A stretch of 64,000 nucleotides of DNA from an uncultured Clostridia bacterium (GTDB lineage Bacteria; Bacillota; Clostridia; Oscillospirales; Ruminococcaceae): positions 105,731 to 169,730 of the forward strand of contig CALWNN010000082.1 in NCBI GenBank assembly GCA_944382845.1. The letters run 5' to 3'. Numbering within the stretch: the first letter of the stretch is position 1; every line of letters starts with the position of its first letter. The notes under the pieces were generated by a model that was not told where the DNA came from, made no database searches, and was given only the letters and a program-made list of their open reading frames with translations. Shown here one piece after another: positions 44,748-54,200 of this stretch. The position numbers and the translations under genes are program-made.

Positions 44748-46046
44748 TTAGTCGCTTATCATCGCCATAAGCAGGTTCTGTCCTTCGTTTTCAGTTGAAA
44801 TAAGCCTTACATCAAGAGCTTTTTCAACATCATCGACAGTGTAGTCGTCAAGAAAAACAGGCTCATCCGCTTTAAGCATTACTTTAGGGATTAAAAGTCT
44901 CTCGCCCAAAGTCTTTCCTTTAAGCTGGCTCATCATATCTCCTGCGGTGACAAGTCCAGCGACGGTAATAGTTTCACCAAAATAATAATTTATTATTTCA
45001 TAAACATTTATCTTCACCTGTGGAAATTTTTCCATAGCTTTTCCGGCAAGGGTTTTCATAAGAGGGTATGCAAGCCTTCCTGTCGCCATGGAAATTTCCT
45101 TTGGTCTGACTTCAACATCACATTCCTCAAGAGCCTTTAAAAAGCCGTCGTGAAGATATCTCACAAGTCCTACTCCGTTTTCGTACTGAGGATAATCCTC
45201 ATAGCTTTCAGCTTCGGGAAGCTCCCTTTTTGCATTGATATAAAATTCATCGGAAGCAAAGACCATTCTTGTTCCGTACTTTTCAAGGCAGCGTTTCTGA
45301 ACTCTTTCTATCCGGTCGATTGTTTTTGCAGATTCTTCGGGAGTAAACGTCCTGAGAGGAAAAAGGCCCTCTCTGAATTTTGTAAGTCCAACAGGAACAA
45401 CAGCTACCGACTGGATATTAGGCATAAGGCTTTCAAGGTCGTTAAGTGTCCTGTCAAGCTCTTCCCCATCGTTAAGTCCCGGGCACAGAACTATCTGACA
45501 GTTCATTGATAGTCCGTTTTCCGCCATTATTTTTAGATAATTAAGCTTTTCGCCTGCAAAACGGTTGTTCATCATTTTACAGCGAAGCTCAGGATTAGTC
45601 GTATGAACTGAAACGTTTATATTCAGACGCATTTTAATTATTCTGTCAATATCCTTATCAGACATATTGGTCAGAGTGACGTAATTACCCTGCAAAAATG
45701 AAAGTCTTGCGTCATCGTCCTTAAAATAAAGAGTTTCACGCATACCCGGAGGCATCTGGTCGATAAAGCAAAACACGCACTTATTATGGCAGGACATTTT
45801 GTCATCCATAAGAAAGCTTTTAAATTCAAGCCCCAGATCGTCATAATCAGATTTTACAATTATTTTTTTATGGATTTTTCCCTTATGTTCATGCTCAACT
45901 TCAAGCTTATCATAAGCTGAGTAATACATATAATCAAGCACGTCGTTAATTTTATTTCCATTTATAGAAATAAGAGTATCTCCGCTTTTTATCCTTGCCC
46001 TATGAGCAGGTGAATGTTTTAATACATTTGTTATTTCAACTGGCAT
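44748..46046 (-). CDS. DUF512 radical SAM protein with PDZ domain
   Basis: 432 residues. An N-terminal PDZ-like domain (HSPAHRARIKSGDTLISINGNKI, to about 75) is followed by a radical SAM-like cluster CHNKCVFCFIDQMPPGMR (CxxxCxxC, about 90-100) and the C-terminal DUF512 region, which includes TGRLAYPLMK and TVAGLVTAGDMM. The family is conserved in Clostridia and cyanobacteria and is thought to be an iron-sulfur enzyme, but its reaction is unknown. It follows rpmF after a terminator. Confidence 0.88.
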   Translation of the reverse strand: MPVEITNVLKHSPAHRARIKSGDTLISINGNKINDVLDYMYYSAYDKLEVEHEHKGKIHKKIIVKSDYDDLGLEFKSFLMDDKMSCHNKCVFCFIDQMPPGMRETLYFKDDDARLSFLQGNYVTLTNMSDKDIDRIIKMRLNINVSVHTTNPELRCKMMNNRFAGEKLNYLKIMAENGLSMNCQIVLCPGLNDGEELDRTLNDLESLMPNIQSVAVVPVGLTKFREGLFPLRTFTPEESAKTIDRIERVQKRCLEKYGTRMVFASDEFYINAKRELPEAESYEDYPQYENGVGLVRYLHDGFLKALEECDVEVRPKEISMATGRLAYPLMKTLAGKAMEKFPQVKINVYEIINYYFGETITVAGLVTAGDMMSQLKGKTLGERLLIPKVMLKADEPVFLDDYTVDDVEKALDVRLISTENEGQNLLMAMISD

Positions 46047-46077
46047 AATTTCTCCATTAATTTAATTCCAAGAAAAA

Positions 46078-46106
46078 AAGCGAAGGAGTATAATGCTCCT
46101 CCGCTT
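46078..46106 (-). terminator. Terminator after rpmF
   Basis: Stem AAGCGGAGGAG / CTCCTTCGCTT (one mismatch) followed by TTTTTTCTT on the minus strand. Confidence 0.8.
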
Positions 46107-46138
46107 CTTGCGTTTCAGGAAACGTCGTCAGCAAGCCA

Positions 46139-46321
46139 TTATTCACCCTTGCTGATAACTTCAACACCCTTATAGTATCCGCAATTCTTGCATACTCTAT
46201 GCGGAGAAGTAAGCTCACCGCAGTTTGAGCACTTGCTAAGTGCCGGCGCATCTAACTTCCATACAGCCGAACGTCTTTTATCACGTCTTGCTTTTGATAC
46301 CTTTCTCTTTGGTACAGCCAT
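46139..46321 (-). CDS. rpmF: Ribosomal protein L32
   Basis: 60 residues: MAVPKRKVSKARRDKRR and a zinc ribbon CSNCGEL...CKNCGYY (four cysteines). The ATG at 46321 follows GAGGAGGTGCCAAGA. It lies 30 bp after yceD, the standard yceD-rpmF pair of bacteria. Confidence 0.97.
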   Translation of the reverse strand: MAVPKRKVSKARRDKRRSAVWKLDAPALSKCSNCGELTSPHRVCKNCGYYKGVEVISKGE

Positions 46322-46351
46322 TCTTGGCACCTCCTCGCAGTAATAACTTCT

Positions 46352-46819
46352 TTATGATATGATGCTGCTGTCAGATCTTGTATGCTCACAATCCCCTTCG
46401 TTAAGGTCGGCGCCGCATACACAGCACAATCCTCTGCAATCCTGTCTGCAAAGAGTTTTTGTAGGCAGATTCAGAAGTATATCAGAAACAGCAAGTTCAT
46501 TTAAGTCAAGAGTATTGTTCAGGCAGACAACATACTCGTCGTTGTCGTTATTCAGTCTTCTTACAAGAATATGCTCAAAGCTGTAACCATACTCCCTCTT
46601 AAATTCTTTCAAACATCTGTCGCAGGTCTGGTCAAGAGTAAATTCGCAGTCATATTCAAGAGTCACTACCCCTGCACGGTTAAATACCCTGCCCCTTACC
46701 TTTACAGGTTCAGAAAAATCGTAGGAATTTACTTCTGCAAGATAGCTCAATGGTATCTCACAGGAAATATCCCTGCTCTCGCCGTCAATCTCAAAAAGCT
46801 CCTTTAATTGCAATATCAT
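46352..46819 (-). CDS. yceD: YceD/DUF177 family protein
   Basis: 155 residues. The DUF177 core is CDRCLKEFKREYGYSFEHILV (about 86-106), and a four-cysteine C-terminal part is CRQDCRGLCCVCGADLNEGDCEH. YceD is required in plants and bacteria for 23S rRNA accumulation, and is nearly always upstream of rpmF as here. GGAGGTGCGAAA precedes the ATG. Confidence 0.92.
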   Translation of the reverse strand: MILQLKELFEIDGESRDISCEIPLSYLAEVNSYDFSEPVKVRGRVFNRAGVVTLEYDCEFTLDQTCDRCLKEFKREYGYSFEHILVRRLNNDNDEYVVCLNNTLDLNELAVSDILLNLPTKTLCRQDCRGLCCVCGADLNEGDCEHTRSDSSIIS

Positions 46820-46993
46820 TTTCGCACCTCCGGACTTTTTGCATTTTAAAATATCCCGGATATCCGCAGCTTCTCCTTACATATTGCAGAAAAACAGACA
46901 TCATCCGCCACATCGGATATTATATTACATGAGGCAGTCAGCGCTTATAAGCCGCCCCACAACATTCCGCACCCTGTTGACATCACAAATTTC
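46820..46993 (-). other. Leader of the yceD-rpmF mRNA
   Basis: About 175 nt between the promoter and the yceD start, long for a housekeeping gene. It contains a hairpin ATCCG/CGGAT (about 46897-46917) and an overlapping inverted pair around GATATCCGGGATATT (about 46850-46865). No known riboswitch or ribosomal-protein leader was recognised. Confidence 0.4.
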
Positions 46994-47022
46994 ATTATAC
47001 CTGTTTTTAAAAAGATTGTCAA
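46994..47022 (-). promoter_or_regulatory. Promoter of yceD-rpmF
   Basis: Minus strand: TTGACA (47017-47022), 17 bp, TATAAT (46994-46999), a perfect match to the SigA consensus. Confidence 0.88.
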
Positions 47023-47057
47023 GTAGTTTTTGCGGATTTTTTTATGAGTGTAGTTTT

Positions 47058-47459
47058 TTACATGAATGCCTTTACTGTCTGAGGAAGAACCTCGTCGTCA
47101 GCAGATACGGTAAATGTGATCTTAACGTCCTTAGCGATCATTGCAAGCTTTTCAAGCATTGCGCCGAGAGCATTGTAATCTCTTCCGCCGATCTTTAAGA
47201 TACCGTCTACAAAAACCTCCTGGATGTCGTAGTTTCCTGCGAGCATTCCAGCAACAAAGCCGTAGAATGAATCAAAGCTTGTGATTCCGTATTCTTCTGC
47301 GTCAACAAGTCTTACCTTGTGGGGAATGTCGTATGTGAGCTTCATTCCTCTTTCAATGCACACAACGTTTCCTGTTGCCTTTTCAGCAGACTCCTTGATC
47401 ATATCAACAAGGACCTTGGTTTTTCCTGTTCCTCTTTTTCCTGTAATAAGATTGATCAT
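47058..47459 (-). CDS. Small P-loop ATP-binding protein
   Basis: 133 residues. A Walker A motif LITGKRGTGKTKVLVDM starts at residue 3. A plausible Walker B strand is IQEVFVDGI (about 78-86), and a sensor-like TFTVSAD follows near 117. There is no membrane segment. Small proteins of this kind occur in Clostridia and are sometimes labelled PilT-like or simply ATP-binding; I assign no function. It follows pgi by 68 bp on the same strand. Confidence 0.65.
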   Translation of the reverse strand: MINLITGKRGTGKTKVLVDMIKESAEKATGNVVCIERGMKLTYDIPHKVRLVDAEEYGITSFDSFYGFVAGMLAGNYDIQEVFVDGILKIGGRDYNALGAMLEKLAMIAKDVKITFTVSADDEVLPQTVKAFM

Positions 47460-47526
47460 AAATTTAACACTCCATTCTATTTTTAGCGTATCTACGCTTT
47501 GGGGTCTTTTGTTTTATCAAAGGATA

Positions 47527-48858
47527 TCAGTGAAGCTTTGCTTCAAGTTCAGCCTTTCTGTTCTCATATCCCGGTTTGCCAAGAAGAGCAAACATATTCT
47601 TCTTATAGCTTTCAACTCCGGGCTGGTTAAACGGATTTACTCCAAGCATATAGCCTGAGATAGCGCAAGCCTTTTCAAAGAAATAAATAAGTTCTCCAAG
47701 ATTTTCTTCATCAGGAGTATCCATTTCAAGAACGATATTAGGAACGCCGCCCTCTGTATGAGCAAGGACAGTTCCCTCAAAAGCCTTTCGGTTTACAACT
47801 GACATATTCTGATTTGTAAGGAAGTTGAGTCCGTCAAGATTTTCAGCATCGTTTTCAAGGAAAAGATCCTGCTTTGGATTTTTAATATCAACAACAGTTT
47901 CAAACATTACTCTTGAACCGTCCTGAATAAACTGACCAAGTGAATGAAGGTCGGTAGAGAAGGTTGCAGATGCCGGGAAAATACCCTTATTGTCCTTGCC
48001 TTCGCTTTCACCGTAAAGCTGCTTCCACCACTCAGCCATCATCGTAAAGCTCGGATCATAGCTTATTAGCATTTCAACAGACTTACCCTTTCTGTAAAGG
48101 ATATTTCTTAACGCTGCGTATGTATAGCAGTCGTTACCGTCGTCATTCATATAATTTTCTCTTGCCTTTGCGGCGCCGGCCATGAGCTTGTCGATATCGC
48201 ATCCCGCAACAGCAATAGGAAGAAGTCCTACCGCAGTAAGAACGGAAAATCTTCCGCCTACATCATCGGGAATAACAAATGTTTCATAGCCCTCTGCGTC
48301 TGAAAGCTCTTTAAGAGTTCCCTTAGCCTTGTCTGTCGTGGCAAAAATTCTGTCCTTTGCGCCGTCTTTGCCGTACTTGTCTTCAAGAAGCTTCTTGAAA
48401 ATTCTGAAAGCAAGGGCAGGCTCTGTAGTTGTTCCCGATTTAGAAATAACATTTACGCAAACATCCTTTCCCTCGCATATGGAAAGTATCTCATTTAAAT
48501 ATGTGGGGCTGATATTGTTTCCCGCAAAATAAATGTCGGGAGTATCCTTTTTAAGGTTGTTGTAAAACGGAGATCTTAAAAGCTCGATAGCAGCCCTTGC
48601 ACCAAGATAAGATCCTCCTATTCCGATAACAACAAGAATATCGCAGGTCTTTTTGATTTTCTCGGCAGCAGTCTTGATTCTTTCAAATTCTTCCTTGTCG
48701 TAATTTACAAGAAGATCTACCCAGCCTAAAAAGTCGTTTCCGAGACCCGTTCCGGACATAAGCTCATTATGAGCGGCAGTGATCTGGGCTTTAGTTCCCT
48801 CAAGCTCATGAGGTGCAACAAAATTTTCAAGATAGTTAGTGTTAAGTTTAAGTGACAA
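47527..48858 (-). CDS. pgi: Glucose-6-phosphate isomerase
   Basis: 443 residues, the Firmicute-length form. [50 protein letters not shown] and the catalytic [16 protein letters not shown] (glutamate) are PGI signatures. It interconverts glucose 6-phosphate and fructose 6-phosphate. The start appears to be a TTG at 48858, 12 nt after AAAGG; no in-frame ATG lies nearby upstream. Confidence 0.95.
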   Translation of the reverse strand: MSLKLNTNYLENFVAPHELEGTKAQITAAHNELMSGTGLGNDFLGWVDLLVNYDKEEFERIKTAAEKIKKTCDILVVIGIGGSYLGARAAIELLRSPFYNNLKKDTPDIYFAGNNISPTYLNEILSICEGKDVCVNVISKSGTTTEPALAFRIFKKLLEDKYGKDGAKDRIFATTDKAKGTLKELSDAEGYETFVIPDDVGGRFSVLTAVGLLPIAVAGCDIDKLMAGAAKARENYMNDDGNDCYTYAALRNILYRKGKSVEMLISYDPSFTMMAEWWKQLYGESEGKDNKGIFPASATFSTDLHSLGQFIQDGSRVMFETVVDIKNPKQDLFLENDAENLDGLNFLTNQNMSVVNRKAFEGTVLAHTEGGVPNIVLEMDTPDEENLGELIYFFEKACAISGYMLGVNPFNQPGVESYKKNMFALLGKPGYENRKAELEAKLH

Positions 48859-48910
48859 TGCAATTCATTTCCTTTCCAATCGGCTGAATCCCGCCGGTCT
48901 ATCTTAATTC

Positions 48911-48939
48911 ATTTTACTATATTCCCCGATTTTTTTCAA
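48911..48939 (-). promoter_or_regulatory. Promoter of pgi
   Basis: Minus strand: TTGAAA (48934-48939), 17 bp, TAAAAT (48911-48916). Confidence 0.68.
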
Positions 48940-48986
48940 GTCGTTTTATATGACTTGATAACTTTTGTTTATTTTATACAATTTCG

Positions 48987-50186
48987 TCACCCTAATTTCA
49001 GTAAATTTAACAACAATCTTTTTAGGGCAATACCCCACGACATTTTATCTACATCGTTTTTTGCATAAAGATCTGTTTCAAAAAGAACTCCGTCGGCGTT
49101 TACATATCTGACCAAACCGACTTTTTCTCCCTTTTTAACAGGTGCGGTAAGGTATTCTTTTCTTTCAAATGATTGTGAAACGTTTGAGGAAGAGCCTTTT
49201 GGTATAAGCATGAGAGGAATCTTTCCCGCTGCGACTCCGACATCCGAATATTCGCCGTTTTTCACTTGAACACTTTTCGTGATCTCTTTTGATATTTCAG
49301 GCTTATAAAGCTCAAACGAATTGAATCCGTAGTCTAAAAAGTCTCTTCCTTCGGAAAATCTTGTGTCCATGGTTTCGCTTTGAATAATTACGGCTATCAT
49401 ATCCATTCCGTTTCTGTTTGCAGCAGCCGCCAGGCAGTTTCCGTTTACATCAGAAGCGCAGGCTTTCATTCCTCTGATGCCGTTATAGCTTTTAATAAGG
49501 CGGTTTGTATTAACAAGCTGAGTTTTGCCGCCTCTTACTTCGTCTATCCATGTCACAAAGTATTCCTGAAGAAAATCATATTCCAAAAGCTTTCCGCAAA
49601 GCTTTGCGATATCTTTTGCGCAGGTAACGGAGTTTTTGTTCATTCCTGTAATATCCTCAAAATGAGTGGCTTTAAGATCAAGGCTGACCGCTGCACTATT
49701 TGCGGCTTCCACATAAGATTTCTCATCTCCGCATATTCCCTCTGCAAGAGCAACACAGCCATCATTTGCGTTGCCTATTATGACAGATTTCAAAAGTTCC
49801 GAAACAGGAATCTCCTCTCCTGCGTCAAGCCATATAACCGTTCCCGTCTGCGAGTTTGCCTTTTGGGAAGCTTTAATCGTATCTTCAAGTGTAAGTTCTC
49901 CCGAATTGATTTTTTCCGCAGTCAGATAAACAGTCATCAGCTTTGCAAAATGTCCCATGGAAACGCTCTTTTCACTTTCGCACTCCAGTATGAAGCTTTC
50001 AGTATTTGCCTCGTATAATACTGCCGCCTCAGCCGAGCACCGGGACGCAAGGGCGTCTGCCGTTACTGCTTGCCTCTCTGTTAAAACTCCTCCATCGGCA
50101 CAAGCTGCGGAAGAGTAATTTAAAGATAAAATTCCTGCTGCAAGCAGGATCGCGGCTTTGCTGAGTAGTTTTTTTGAAAACAACAT
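48987..50186 (-). CDS. D-alanyl-D-alanine carboxypeptidase family protein, active-site motifs lost
   Basis: 399 residues with a signal peptide (KKLLSKAAILLAAGILSL, cleavage near ACADGG), a peptidase S11 domain (about 30-270), a PBP5-type C-terminal beta domain and a hydrophobic amphipathic end, as in DacF/DacA. However, the three catalytic motifs are changed: SxxK is H79-F-A-K82, SxN is N139-A-N141, and KTG is K241-A-C243. The surroundings align well (KLMTVYLTAE, NDGCVALAEGI, CLAAAANRNG). Without the nucleophile serine it cannot be a normal D,D-carboxypeptidase, so it is predicted to bind peptidoglycan or a partner instead. The ATG at 50186 has GGGAGG 5 nt ahead. The neighbours are pgi and an HPr-like gene. 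Confidence 0.85.
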   Translation of the reverse strand: MLFSKKLLSKAAILLAAGILSLNYSSAACADGGVLTERQAVTADALASRCSAEAAVLYEANTESFILECESEKSVSMGHFAKLMTVYLTAEKINSGELTLEDTIKASQKANSQTGTVIWLDAGEEIPVSELLKSVIIGNANDGCVALAEGICGDEKSYVEAANSAAVSLDLKATHFEDITGMNKNSVTCAKDIAKLCGKLLEYDFLQEYFVTWIDEVRGGKTQLVNTNRLIKSYNGIRGMKACASDVNGNCLAAAANRNGMDMIAVIIQSETMDTRFSEGRDFLDYGFNSFELYKPEISKEITKSVQVKNGEYSDVGVAAGKIPLMLIPKGSSSNVSQSFERKEYLTAPVKKGEKVGLVRYVNADGVLFETDLYAKNDVDKMSWGIALKRLLLNLLKLG

Positions 50187-50287
50187 AAAAATCCTCCCTG
50201 AATAATCAATTTGTACTTTGTACATTGTATTTTTAAAATTCGCTGTTTATTCGGTCCGGATTCTTAAAAAGGCAAGAAAAAGAAAAA

Positions 50288-50314
50288 GGCCCGCACCGTC
50301 TAACGGAACAGACC
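50288..50314 (-). terminator. Terminator after the HPr-like gene
   Basis: Minus strand: GGTCTGTTCCG, loop TTAGA, CGGTGCGGGCC with G-T pairs and one mismatch, then TTTTTC. Confidence 0.75.
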
Positions 50315-50350
50315 CATCCCTTATTTTTCTCTGAAGCAAAGTATTTCTGA

Positions 50351-50584
50351 TTATTCTTCAACTATAAACCTTGAAACCTCTTTCATAAAGTCTTCGCAAT
50401 CTTCGCTGCGAACTACCATTTTGATCTTCTTTGAAAGATCGAGGCTGAAAATACCCATGATGGACTTTGCGTCTACTGCGTATCTTCCCGACTCAAGGTC
50501 TACGTCAAAGTCATACTTTGAAACGATAGTTACAAAATCCTTTACGTCTGCAATTGAATCAATTTTGATATAAGCTGTTTTCAT
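50351..50584 (-). CDS. HPr-like protein lacking the active-site histidine
   Basis: 77 residues with the HPr fold pattern: SKYDFDVDLE, then the regulatory-serine segment DAKSIMGIFSLDL, where S41 matches Ser46 of HPr, and a final helix. The loop that should carry phosphoryl-accepting His15 (GIHARPAT in B. subtilis HPr) reads DSIADVKDFVT, with no histidine. It therefore cannot pass phosphate in the sugar phosphotransferase system, but could still be phosphorylated on serine and act in regulation, as Crh does. This is a standalone gene with its own promoter, a leader hairpin CAGGC/GCCTG and a terminator. Similar histidine-less HPr proteins are common in Clostridia. Confidence 0.82.
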   Translation of the reverse strand: MKTAYIKIDSIADVKDFVTIVSKYDFDVDLESGRYAVDAKSIMGIFSLDLSKKIKMVVRSEDCEDFMKEVSRFIVEE

Positions 50585-50676
50585 TTGAATATCCTCCTTC
50601 TCACTACATTAAAGGACAGGCATATGCGCCTGATTGTCTGACAAGATACTTTATTTTATTATCTTATCTTAATTAC

Positions 50677-50705
50677 AATATATCAAGATTTTTCCCAATT
50701 GTCAA
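50677..50705 (-). promoter_or_regulatory. Promoter of the HPr-like gene
   Basis: Minus strand: TTGACA (50700-50705), 17 bp, TATATT (50677-50682). It is divergent from another promoter 8 bp away. Confidence 0.8.
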
Positions 50706-50712
50706 CTACTAA

Positions 50713-50741
50713 TTGAAAAAAAAAATAAAATATAGTATAAT
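50713..50741 (+). promoter_or_regulatory. Plus-strand promoter without an obvious gene
   Basis: TTGAAA (50713-50718), 17 bp of mostly A/T, TATAAT (50736-50741). Its transcript would run through repeat copy C to the hairpin at 51131. Of 629 bp between the HPr-like gene and the transporter, no convincing protein-coding frame was found. Confidence 0.6.
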
Positions 50742-50830
50742 CATTAAAGTGAGAAAATTTAAAATTTAGTTTTTGTGCAGTTTTACCATATTATATATGC
50801 TTTTATTGTGCATAGGTTACAGAAAATCTG

Positions 50831-51013
50831 TTTAAATCGGAGCAAAGTGTTGATAACTACATCTCACTCAGAGCTATACATCTCATTCGGAGCTAACATC
50901 TCTTTCAGAGCTGTGCTTAATCACGTTGCGACGAAAAGCAACCTGTCGCTGACTGTAGCAAACTGAATGGAACCCTTCCGTTTAGGCAGGGGGACATCGG
51001 CGATGCGGTTATA
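50831..51013 (+). repeat. Dispersed palindromic repeat, copy C
   Basis: Left end TTTAAATCGGAGCAAAG and right end GGCAGGGGGACATCGGCGAT with GGTTATA. The palindromic middle is reduced and replaced in part by three tandem units of about 19 bp (separate entry). Confidence 0.8.
50860..50914 (+). repeat. Three imperfect 19-bp tandem units inside copy C
   Basis: CATCTCACTCAGAGCTATA, CATCTCATTCGGAGCTAA and CATCTCTTTCAGAGCTGTG follow one another directly. Their shared core is CATCTC-N-TTC-R-GAGCT. Confidence 0.8.
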
Positions 51014-51024
51014 TCATTTTTCAT

Positions 51025-51106
51025 CAAAAATAACCTCCTTATGTTTTCGATAGTAATGCGGTCGCCAAACCTTTACTATTTTATCATACGGAGGTTATTT
51101 ATTTCA
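51025..51106 (-). repeat. Long inverted repeat enclosing a Shine-Dalgarno
   Basis: Arms AAATAACCTCC (near 51027-51038) and GGAGGTTATTT (near 51091-51101), with an inner pair ATAGTAA/TTTACTAT and a loop with GGTTTGGCGACC. On the minus strand the AAGGAGGTTATT arm would be a strong ribosome site 7 nt before an ATG at 51024 and be masked by the other arm. Confidence 0.6.
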
Positions 51107-51130
51107 ATCGCTTGCTTAAGCTTTTTTATT

Positions 51131-51157
51131 CCCCCGGTACAACCGGGGGTTTATTTT
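51131..51157 (+). terminator. Strong plus-strand terminator
   Basis: Perfect stem CCCCCGGT / ACCGGGGG with loop ACA, then TTTATTTT. It would end the transcript from the promoter at 50713. Confidence 0.8.
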
Positions 51158-51176
51158 CGCTAAAGCTACAATAAAA

Positions 51177-51203
51177 AACTGCACAGCATAAACCGTGCAG
51201 TTT
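51177..51203 (-). terminator. Terminator after the ABC transporter
   Basis: Stem AAACTGCAC / GTGCAGTTT with a 9-nt loop, then TTTATTG on the minus strand, 11 bp past the stop. Confidence 0.82.
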
Positions 51204-51213
51204 AAAATTTTGC

Positions 51214-54200
51214 TTATTCTGTTCGCAATGCCACAACAGGGTCTTTCTTTGCCGCACTTCTTGACGGGATAAGTCCGGAAATAAGCGTAAGTCCGACACT
51301 TATAAGAATAAGAATAATTCCTGCCGCAAACGGGAGCCTTGCATTAAGTGTGTTAATGTCCGTAACGGCATGTATAATAATATTTATTGGTATACACAGG
51401 AGAACCGTTACCATAACGCCGATAAAGCCTGCCGCAAATCCGATTATCATGGTTTCCGCATTAAACATACTCGATACATCCTTTTTTGACGCTCCAATCG
51501 CACGGAGTATTCCTATCTCCTTTGTTCTTTCCTGAACTGAAATCAGCGTAATAACTCCAATCATTATTGAAGAAACAATAAGCGAAATTGCAACAAAGGC
51601 AATAAGGACATAGGTTATTGCATTAATTATTGTCGTAACCGATGAAAGCATAAGTCCGATATAGTCTGTGTACTTGATCTCCTTTGTTTCATCGTCAACA
51701 CCCGCATTATACTTGTCTATTTCTTCTTTTATAACGTCCTTGTTCTCAAAGCTTGAGGCATAGATATTGATTGTTGCAGGTGATTCAAGATCGATATATC
51801 CCATATCTATAAGATTCTGCTCGTAGGTGGATTCTGAAAACTCAAGGACATCATCATAATACGTTGCGCACTGCCGGTCAGTAAATCCCTGGATTTCTCC
51901 ATCAAGAGCTGCGGCAAGCTGTTCATCACTCATAGATGACATTTGCGCTTCAACCTCCTGAGCATACTGCGTTTTTACCTGTTCCGCAACCATTGCAGAA
52001 TAAAGCTCCGTAAGATCCTCGTCGCTCATTGAAGAAAGATAGTTTGCAAGTTCTTCTTCGCTAAGACTCATTTCCTGAGAAATAGCACCGGAAATATTCT
52101 GCTCCATTTGTTCTCTTGTAACTTCAGCCATGACCTGAGATACTTGATCGGAAATAAATTTGTCGTCTGGGATACTCTTTATTTTAACATACGCCTCGGC
52201 CTTTTGAGCTGTAGTCATAGCTGAAACATAGTTCTTAAATTCCTCCGCCTTTTGCACGTCATCAAGAGTTCCTGTTGAATTTTCAAAAGGAAGTCCACTC
52301 AGAACGTCCTTGTCCGGAGAAGCAAGCTGAGCTTCGATGACATCAGCTCCTTCAGCGCTGTCAATAAGGTATTCTGTAAGCTTGGAAGTGTATCCGATAG
52401 TTCCCGTAAGCATATGAGAGCCTGATTCTTCATCCGGTCTGATAATTCCCGTTACCTTCAGATCGATTCCGTTATCATAAAGATAACGAAGTCCCGCTTC
52501 TGTTTCTCTCAGATCTGTATAAGTTCCTGTTTTTTCATCGTAGTTATAGCAGGATGAATTTAGAATAGTTCTGTAGGTTGTTCCGCAAACCTCTTCAAAA
52601 GTCCATTTTTTGCTTTCAAATTCAAGTTCCTCGCCGTTAAATGCAGCCTCCATCACCTTGTCGATCTCCTCTTTCGGAAGAAGTCCCAGAGCGTAAAGCG
52701 TAAGATCGTCAAGCTCGTTATTCTTATCAACAACAAGGACAATTTCATTATACTCATTGGGCCATGCTCCATAAATAAGGTCGTACTGACTGTAGATAAG
52801 GTCGTTTATAATTTCGCCGTTTTTACCCGGAAGCATTTCCTGCCAGAGGCTTGGCACCATTGACATAGAATCAATTGATGAAAGCGCAGAGGATGAGTTT
52901 GCAAAAGGATTCATACCCACAGTGCTTGCGTCAATGTTCATATATTCCGCAAGGAATCCCTGCATAAGCTGCTGGGTGTCGGATTTAATGATTTCACCAT
53001 CGGAATTTTTGGTGTAGACCTCCATATTCAGATCATAACTGTACTGAAGTCCGTTTACAGCGTCGTTAAAGGTTGAATCTGATTTATCAAGTTCGCTTTC
53101 AAGAAATTCTTTAAAAGATTTCAGGTCGTTTTCCGTTGTTTCAAGGTTGTTCATTGCGTCAACAATATCGAAAACAGCGCTCTTTTTATAAACACCGTCA
53201 AGATCATGATTTCGCTCTGAGTTATTTACATTCATGAAAGTCATCATAAGGCTTGAAAGATCAACGGAGCTTGATTCAATAGTGATCGGGTATGATGCAA
53301 GAGCGTTTTCCTGTACCTCGTCAATATAAGTTGTGGTTCCGTTTGAAATTGAAAGAATAAGAGCGATTCCGATTATTCCGATACTTCCCGCAAAAGCTGT
53401 AAGAAGTGTTCTTCCCTTTTTGGTAAACAGATTTTTAAGGGAGAGCATAAATGAAGTTCCAAAGGACATTGAAGGTTTTTTATCCTTTTGGGATCTGTTT
53501 TTCTTAGCCTCCTCGTCCTGCCGCCTTGCAGCTTCAACCTCCTCGTCTGAAAGAGGCATAGAGTCGTCAATGATTTCTCCGTCAAGCATTTTGATAATCC
53601 TTGAAGAGTACCGGCTTGCAAGCTCAGGATTATGGGTTACCATAATTATAAGTCTGTCCTTTGATATTTCCTTCAGTATCTCCATAACCTGAACGCTTGT
53701 TTCGGTATCAAGCGCACCGGTAGGTTCGTCGGCAAGAATTATATCCGGGTTATTTACAAGAGCTCTCGCAATTGCAACTCTCTGCATCTGCCCACCTGAC
53801 ATCTGGTTAGGCTTTTTGTTAATCTGATTTCCAAGCCCCACCTGTTCGAGAGCTTGTTTGGCTCTTTGCCGTCTTTCTGATTTTGAAACCCCCGACAGTG
53901 TCAGTGCAAGTTCAACATTCTGCAGCACAGTCTGATGAGGAATAAGGTTATAACTCTGGAAAACAAATCCTATAGAATGGTTTCTGTAAGAATCCCAGTC
54001 CCTGTCCTTAAAGTCCTTTGTAGAAGTGCCGTTTATAATAAGATCTCCGCTTGTATACTGGTCAAGGCCGCCAATGATATTAAGCATTGTGGTCTTTCCG
54101 CAGCCTGACGGACCTAATATAGACACAAACTCGCTCTTTCGGAATTGAAGGTCTATTCCCTTAAGAGCAACAATTTTGCCGTCTCCCGCCGGATATTCCT

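Noticed and set aside
50860-50914. CRISPR-like array
   Set aside because: Only three imperfect units of about 19 bp with no spacers between them, and no cas genes in the window.
50775-50966. 63-codon plus-strand frame inside the 50.7-51.1 kb transcription unit
   Set aside because: GTG start with no ribosome site; the frame runs through repeat copy C, and composition is unlike the neighbouring genes.
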